A DNA stretch of 64,000 nt, from the NCBI RefSeq assembly GCF_047948215.1, contig NC_134464.1:3172001-3236000 (forward strand), written 5' to 3'. Under the pieces are notes generated by a model, which worked only from the letters and a program-made list of their open reading frames with translations, was not told the DNA's origin and searched no databases. How positions within the stretch are numbered: the first letter of the stretch is position 1; the number at the start of each line of letters is the position of its first letter. Below, piece by piece: positions 58,059 through 64,000 of the stretch. This DNA comes from Lycorma delicatula (taxonomy: Eukaryota; Arthropoda; Insecta; Hemiptera; Fulgoridae). The translations under genes and the position numbers were made by a program.

Positions 58059-58418
58059 AAGCAAACCGATAACCTAAAGAGGATGGACTCAAACAGGTTG
58101 ACGAAATTGATTTTTGATCATCTTATGAAACTCAAAAACAACAAATTGGGGTAAGGAAATCAGAAGCGATCTGGTGGAAACGGACATCCTGGAAGAAGAG
58201 ATAGCTGACAGGGATGTTTTCAGGAAAAAGATAGATAAATAATGGAACCAAGATAGATAATGGAACCAATTTAAGGAACAAAAACAGGTACGCGAGATGG
58301 GTTTAAAGTGAACTGATGAACAGAAGAAGGCTAATAGTGAGCGAATGAACTCTGGAAGGCAAGAAAGAATCATTAAGAGCCAAGAGTCGTCGCGGTACAA
58401 AGAAGAACTTAACGCATC

Positions 58419-58449
<31 letters not shown>

Positions 58450-58679
58450 TTTTAGGAATATATTTTTTTATAGGAATATATAATCTCAGTTGAGGTTATG
58501 TTGACTGCGTAGCGGGGTTACATACGCGCTTATGCAGCGGGTTATAGTGGTGAGCGAGTTGAAACTTTATACTTCTGTACTATGAAAATAGATGCGTTTC
58601 AGAATGAAAAATAATAAGGGCGTAGGAAATGAAAAGGCTATCTCTTCTTGAGCAGATTTGAGGGTTCTGAGAGTTTTTT
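58059..58679. other. Spacer with A-rich and (TA)n sequence
   Basis: 58130-58410 is purine-rich with no recognised product. An A run followed by (TA)n lies at 58419-58450. Confidence 0.45.
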
Positions 58680-59341
58680 ACTTCCTTGTACGAAGTAAAG
58701 GAAGTATAGCGACGCGAAAAATTTCGGTTTTCAGATTTCAACAGAAATATACATTTTGACCATCCCTGAATCCATTTTGATTAGTTTCGGTGTGACGTCT
58801 ATAGTACGTATGTATCTCGCATAACTCAAACACGATTAGCCGTAGGATGTTGAAATTTTGGGTTTAGGACTGTTGTAACGTATAGTTGTGCACCTCCCCT
58901 TTTGATTGCAATCGACTGAACCGAAAGTATCCAAAGAGCCCAAAATTCAACAAAAATTTGATTTTGGACTTTTTCTTAACTGCAGTAATAAACCCTCATC
59001 GAGAGCTTTTCAGATGTCATTAGTGGTACTTATTTTCATCGGCTCCAGAGTTATAGCCCAAGCTTTAATTAATGAAATATCTTACAAGGTAAGAAGGCTC
59101 GGTTCGAATCACAAACTTCATTACGTTTTTTTTTCTTTTTTTTTAATTTAAATATATTGATTTTTTAATAATTTATTAACCTCTGATTGTAAAAAAAGTC
59201 TACGATAAATAATAATTCAATAACAATAAAAAAAAAAAAAAAATATGAAAAAACATCAGAAGTTATCATTGAAGTAAAATTTTCTGTACTTTTCATTTTA
59301 AAGAAACCTGTATATGTAACTTAATAGGCGTACAAGGAAGT
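58680..59341 (+). mobile_element. TIR element (family T), copy 1, 662 bp
   Basis: The ends are 13-bp perfect terminal inverted repeats: acttccttgtacg (58680-58692) and cgtacaaggaagt (59329-59341). The left terminus can also form a short hairpin (acttcctt...aaggaagt, 58680-58705). The body shares long blocks with the 42.6-43.6 kb copy (ggaaatataca-type, catccctgaatccattttga, gtatgtatctcgcataactc, ggtacttattttcatcggct). A tRNA-like B box ggttcgaatca lies at 59101-59111. There is no transposase frame, so it is non-autonomous. The target-site duplication is unclear in the flanking T runs. Confidence 0.85.
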
Positions 59342-60580
59342 CTTTTTAAATATTCAATTAATTTTTTTTAAAAATATTCAATTGATGTATATACAATTTA
59401 ATGAATGGCTTTTATATATCACCGTGGTCGGTATCTTTCGTAACATATTGTTCAAATTACGTATAATATTTATTTTAGTCGTATCGAAGTAACTTTTTTT
59501 TAATTTAAGTTATTCGTGGTAATATAACTTTTATTTTGTTTCACATCGATCTAAGTTCAGTTATTTATCTTTTATGTTTAATGTAGTGTTCAAATCGTTT
59601 GTTCTAACCGATATTAAATTTAACTACTCCGCATCGTAACGATTCAGAAGGAAAAAATATTAAAATTAAAATTGTTTGCCTGTAGTTTAATTTTACTTGC
59701 AAAGTTTACAACTTTTTTTAGATTTTCATTTTTTTCAGTACAAATAACATAATTGCTTGGAGAAAAATATTTTATTGAAAAATTAAAAATTTCATGTGTA
59801 TTATGTGTTTTCGGAAACGTCTTTTTTTACATCCAGTTACTAAATTTAAAAAAAAGGAAATTGTAATAATATGAGTATTATTAGTATTTACTTGTGCTCT
59901 TCGTCGTTTGATTATTATTACTTTTCACATTCCCTCTCGTTGTAATGTCCATTTATCATTAAGAACTATTACTAACGACTAAACGTTTTACTAACAATTT
60001 CATAATGTCGATTAAATTAATTACATTATGTTAGTTGAGTTACTCCGGGCACCTATTTTCCAGGAAGGAACCTTCCGTCAGAATTTCGAATGTATTTTCA
60101 ATTTTTGTTTTTTTATTTTTACTCAAGTACAGCCCCAGGGCTTAAGTCACAAATATTTATTTTTCCCCAAAGTAAGGCGGCATTCCTCGATTAAAATTAT
60201 AAAATGTATTTTCTAAGAAATTATTACAATTTTTTTTTAATTTTTCGCTAAAATGCAGTGTTTGTAAAGTTTATACGCATTGAAAATGTATAGGGCACAT
60301 GCCATATAAATTACAAAAACAAAATTATAAAGGAATTACGTAAAAAATTCTGCCGTCTTTCATGTTTTTATTCCGGCTCTTTTATTACCTTACCCTCTTC
60401 TGATCGCACAATAAAAGTTGAACGTAGCAGTTTCAAAACGGTTTTACCATCTTTTTTCCGGTTTTCCTCTGTTTCTTTTTCCCTCCACTTCCCGCTTTTA
60501 TCGGCGCCTTCCTTTATCGTTATTTTAACGAGTAAAATAAACGAGAAAAGAAGCTTAATAAACGGATCGATTTAAAATAA
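59342..60580. other. AT-rich stretch, no gene seen
   Basis: No motif or repeat identified. The 62-codon frame at 60028-60216 is unrecognised. Confidence 0.45.
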
Positions 60581-60584
60581 GAAA

Positions 60585-60790
60585 ACTAACCGGGTCGGAC
60601 ATACCGTGAAAGACAAAAGACAAAAGATCGATGAAAACAAGCGTAGAACTCTCAGAAGAAGGTTCAAAAAGAGAGGCCGGCAAAGTGAAAAGATTAAAAG
60701 GAAGGCTTAAAAGGGATCGGGAGCTATCAAGATCTTAAACATTTAACTGGGAATCAAAGAGAATGGTGATGATGATGCTTTAACATCGTC
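60585..60790 (+). mobile_element. LINE C-terminal tail fragment
   Basis: NRVGHTVKDKRQKIDENKRR and RRRFKKRGRQSEKIKRKA are read in one frame, then the next frame gives SYQDLKHLTGNQREW-like residues. The order (R-x-GHxLRR, basic linker, GSYQDFKHLxxNRxEW) is the ORF end of endonuclease/RT-type LINEs. The fragment is 5'-truncated and frameshifted. Confidence 0.55.
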
Positions 60791-61277
60791 ATCCTTTTGG
60801 CGGTTTTTTCTTTTGCCGTGAATTTTTTTTTCGATGAACAACCTTAGTCTAACGGTAATTATCCCCGAATTTTTAAATCTACTTTTACCGATTCCAGGTA
60901 GAATCTATATATCGGTTATTCGTAAGTATCCTTTTGAGTTTCATCTGATGTATTAATCGTATTTCATCGTTCTTATTTTTTTAACCCTTTATTTTTTAAT
61001 CGGTTTGCCACTGATAAACGTACGGGAATCTTTTTTATTGAATTCCGACGAGAATTATAATTCTCTTTAATTTTTAAATCTTCATAGAGAAGTATTTTGA
61101 GTATTATTTTTAATCCGTTTATAACGTAAACCCTTAGATAAATGTAGACTTAGACGTTAATAATCTTTTCTGTACAAGGGAAAAGATTTATCGTAATTCC
61201 TTATAACGGTACGGCATTCGATTCGATAGTAAATCGATTCGTTTGTTACAACGAACTGCAGTCGGAGGATTCATTTT
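60791..61277. other. AT-rich spacer
   Basis: Nothing recognised. Confidence 0.45.
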
Positions 61278-61289
61278 GAGTGCGTTTGT

Positions 61290-61527
61290 AGACCCACCGG
61301 GTTGGTCTAGTGGTGAACTCGTCATCGCAAATCAGCTGATTTCGAAGTCGAGAGTTCTAAGGTTCAAATCCTAGTAAAGGCAGTTACTTTTATACTGATT
61401 TCATTAAAAAATCGTGGATATCGGTGTTCTTTGGCGGTTGGGTTTCAATGAACCATACATCTCATCTGAGGCTGTACAAGACTACGCTTCATTTACATTC
61501 ATATATATCATCCTCTGAAGAAAGAAA
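61290..61527 (+). mobile_element. tRNA-derived SINE (family S1) with 12-bp target duplication
   Basis: This is the best-kept head of the family. The A box is ggttggtctagtgg (61300-61313) and the B box is ggttcaaatcc (61361-61371), with catcgcaaatcagctgattt and cgaagtcgagagttct between. The body runs atcgtggatatcggtgttct to gaggctgtacaagactacgc. The 3' end is shortened: after catcctctgaag it goes directly to aaagaaag and the usual accggaggc block is absent. The direct repeat gagtgcgtttgt flanks it (61278-61289 and 61528-61539). Confidence 0.93.
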
Positions 61528-61539
61528 GAGTGCGTTTGT

Positions 61540-62640
61540 TTGTAGCGTCGGTTAATCTTATAAGTAAAGCGACGCCTTGCTTACAATCCTAATAAAGTAA
61601 TGGTTTTCTGCTCTTGAATTATTAAAAAGAAACCGGAGGCAAAATAAAACGGTATCAGAAATCGAAGAAAATAAGGTTCTTGTGAAATACAATATATTTA
61701 ATCGTTTTTCTTTTACGTGTATGTTAGTATTTGTGTACACGGGTCGTGTATTTTTGTTAGTTCATAATTAGTCGCAAAAGAAATCTTAAAAAAATACACC
61801 GATCCGAAATTTTAAAATACATTTTTATCTTATTTTATTTTATTCACTGCAATTCTTATTATTTTCTGCATCTTGAGCAGAGATAATGAAATTCATCGCT
61901 TGACAACAAAAATAGTACCGATAATGTTTTATCCGTCCCAGTGTTTTTATGGTTTGACGGAAATTTAAAAATACAGTTTGGGATTGTTTTCCTTCACTGC
62001 GGTATACGCGGAGAAGTTTGTATTCGTTCAGCTGATTTTTATTTGCGTTTTATTTAATATCGAGTTCGACAAAAAAGATGACGAGTCAAAGATTTCGATC
62101 CCTGTTTTCCATACTGAGCGCGGTATAGGGTGGTCGTTGTTCTTTAGCGATACTTTTTGTGACCGATTCGTTTAACGTCGGGCGTTTTTTATTTTATTTT
62201 TTATAGTGATCAAATCGGAAAGGTGTATCGATTATAAGAAATAATTTTCATCGGATAGATCTGTTTTCGCCGTAAGTAGCTAAAAATTTAATCTCTTTAA
62301 GTTTTTTCAAGTCTATAACAGGCTGTTACTATCAATGTTAATTGTCATAGTCGTTGATTTTCATAGAAACCTGCGTTTTATAAATATTTTTTTGATAATT
62401 TTCTTTTTGATATCGTATATTTTCTGTAGTAAATTTTACTAAATTGTATTTTCTGACTTATTTTGGTGATGAAAATTCTATTTACTTTTTTCTTAAAAAT
62501 AAAAAGAAACCGCTAAAAATGTGACAAGAAATAAATGTCTCGTCCTTTAAACTTAAAATCTACAATGATTTCCCTTGTGTTTTACTGTCCGTATATCTGC
62601 GGAAATATGACTTTTTTTGTTGCACTAGTCTCCGTCATTA
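61540..62640. other. AT-rich stretch, no gene seen
   Basis: Open frames at 61558-61740 and 61978-62175 are unrecognised. No repeat identified. Confidence 0.45.
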
Positions 62641-62649
62641 TAATGCGGT

Positions 62650-62880
62650 TTCTCATGTAGTAATTATGCGAGAGAGGGAACGGCGACTTTTAGTTAGCCT
62701 GAAGCCGCCACCAGTGTACGAAGCAAACTACGTCGAATGACAGGTTAGTATGCTTATCAAAACGAAGCCCACGGCTTTCTACGGTGACGTCACTGTTGCT
62801 TAGCAACAGGGTAGGTTATTATTTCCCTCCCTTCCTTTCATACTCTGTACTTCGTCTTCACTTTGCCCCTTTTTTTGGTT
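62650..62880. promoter_or_regulatory. Promoter-like block with CRE and RFX X-box
   Basis: A perfect CRE palindrome tgacgtca (62785-62792) lies two bases before a perfect 13-base X-box gttgcttagcaac (62795-62807), itself the core of the 17-base palindrome ctgttgcttagcaacag. X-boxes of the form GTTGCY-N-RGCAAC bind RFX factors, which in animals commonly drive ciliary genes. The surrounding 200 bases are less AT-rich than the flanks. A donor-like cag|gttagt occurs at 62739-62747. No exon could be identified on either strand, so the controlled gene is unknown. Confidence 0.35.
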
Positions 62881-64000
62881 GTAGTAAATATTACTATTAG
62901 TAAACAGTTTTATTTTATTTTCTGTCCTGCCATAACGTAATAGTTTCTTTACTGCTGTCTGATATCGCAGTTTAATTTGTGTTCTTTTCCTGTTTTATTT
63001 TATAAACGAGGAAGGATGTAAAAGTTAGCGAGTGCGTTTTAACATCTTCATTTTCCTTTCGATGGTCATGAAAGCTTCCTTAATTATGAATTATGAACGT
63101 AGCGTTTAAAACTTTTCGTATATCTTTTGTCGCTTAAATATTTTTTTTTTTCGGAATTCGATCGACTTCCTTATTATTCGTTGTCGCATATTTATACCTG
63201 GAGACCTGGTTTCTTTTATCGCAGACCTTATCGATCGAAACGGATCGCATTTATCGGTCAGACCGTGCCGCCTGAATTCGGTTAACCGTTCAGGTGAATC
63301 TTGTGAGAACTATGCGGCAGTCCTGCGATGCTTGTTATCGAACCGTTTCCCGATTTCAATCGATTAAGGATACTTCTCGACCGTTTGGGGTGTGAACATC
63401 TGTCCGCTGTCGTACGAAATTATATTTACGATTAATCGTTTCAGGATCGAACAGAGTTCTTCGATTTTCTTTGTTTTATACAAGGGTCTTAAATCTGAGT
63501 ATTTATTCGTCCGTTCTCGAATGTTTGCTTTTATATGGCGTTCATCAAAATCGGTGTCGACCGATCCGAAAAGCTTTGAATGAAAATCTCGTTTATCTTG
63601 AGACAGCCACCTTTTTTGTAAATGCACACTGCCGACGTGATTTTATAGTGATTTGACGGTCTCGACAATTTTTCTCGGATCTTTGATCGTACAACATCGA
63701 TCCGTATCCCGTAAATCAGTTTCAGTTTCAAAGACTTTCGACACTTTCAATTCCGATTCGTCGTATTCATTTCTTGTCCGTTCCTGCACGTTTCTAATGT
63801 TTTAAATGGAAGTATCCTCGCGCCCTGAAATAATTTTATCGTATTCTTTTCATTAGTAGGTAAATAACAGATTCTTATAACGAAATGATAATCGCATTAC
63901 CGACCGATACTGAATAGCAGATCTTTTAATCGACTACCTTAACTGTAGTAACTTATCGATATCAGTTTATTATACAAACATATTTATTTGTTTGTTACGT
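62881..64000. other. AT-rich stretch, no gene identified
   Basis: Overlapping frames at 63364-63731 on both strands are unrecognised. If the preceding block is a promoter, a short or split exon could hide here, but I cannot point to one. Confidence 0.4.

Noticed and set aside
58680..58705. Short hairpin acttcctt...aaggaagt as a separate element
   Set aside because: It is the left terminus of the 662-bp TIR element and is explained by it.
61300..61371. tRNA gene
   Set aside because: Same reason. The 18-bp SINE signature sits between the boxes, and target duplications flank the larger unit.
1..64000. CRISPR array, integrated virus or rRNA
   Set aside because: No regularly spaced direct repeats, no capsid or other viral structural motif and no rRNA-like stretch were seen. 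The RT domains all fit non-LTR retrotransposons.

Overview
The window is AT-rich, CpG-containing animal DNA, most likely from an insect with a large, repeat-rich genome. Decayed non-LTR retrotransposons (R1-like and endonuclease/reverse-transcriptase LINEs), mariner and other Tc1/mariner-type transposases, and a tRNA-derived SINE family all point to an arthropod. The repeats remind me of hemipteran (auchenorrhynchan) genomes, but that is recall and I could not check it. There are no bacterial-style operons. I could not support any intact protein-coding gene, any functional tRNA or rRNA gene, or any host exon. Almost every open frame above 60 codons is either chance or a shadow of a broken transposable element on the other strand.

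Layout. 1-3950: AT-rich sequence with one tRNA-like SINE (2.65 kb) and a microsatellite. 3.95-7.7 kb: one long, degenerate minus-strand LINE with endonuclease and reverse transcriptase (RT), carrying a foreign insert. 7.7-8.4 kb: R1-like RT fragment. 9.1-9.3 kb: LINE tail. 10.04-10.35 kb: SINE with target-site duplications. 13.6 kb: a 93-bp near-perfect palindrome. 14.85-15.0 kb: promoter-like block with CRE-type motifs. 17.6-19.3 kb: hairpin-ended repeat abutting an internally deleted R1-like LINE. 20.0-21.0 kb: Tc1/mariner-type transposase relic. 23.4-24.4 kb: two domesticated-looking or TE-associated pseudogene pieces. 25.7-27.55 kb: LINE with GC-rich 3' tail, interrupted by a SINE. 27.9-29.27 kb: DDE transposase pseudogene split by a SINE at its first catalytic-Asp motif. 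33.5-33.85 kb: transposase C-terminal relic. 34.8-35.06 kb: two-unit repeat. 38.1-39.0 kb: second copy of the 8-kb R1-like family. 41.0-42.0 kb: core-deleted mariner plus SINE. 42.6-43.6 kb and 58.7-59.3 kb: a TIR element. 48.65-50.5 kb: LINE RT relic. 51.9-54.25 kb: mariner split by a 1.26-kb insert. 56.26-57.01 kb: core-deleted mariner fused back-to-back to a LINE 3' half (57.01-57.83 kb). That LINE half contains a foldback (inverted-dimer) SINE flanked by a 14-bp target duplication. 61.3 kb: SINE with target duplication. 62.65-62.9 kb: promoter-like block with a CRE and a perfect RFX X-box palindrome.

How it works together. The window records nested transposition: LINEs supply the probable retrotransposition machinery for the SINEs, and SINEs sit inside LINEs and DNA transposons. 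The mariners survive mainly as copies that have lost the catalytic core. None of the elements looks autonomous now. The best candidates for something unusual are the foldback SINE dimer with its target duplication, the TIR family with an internal tRNA-like box, the hairpin-ended repeat next to two unrelated LINE ends, and the two CRE-bearing promoter-like blocks.
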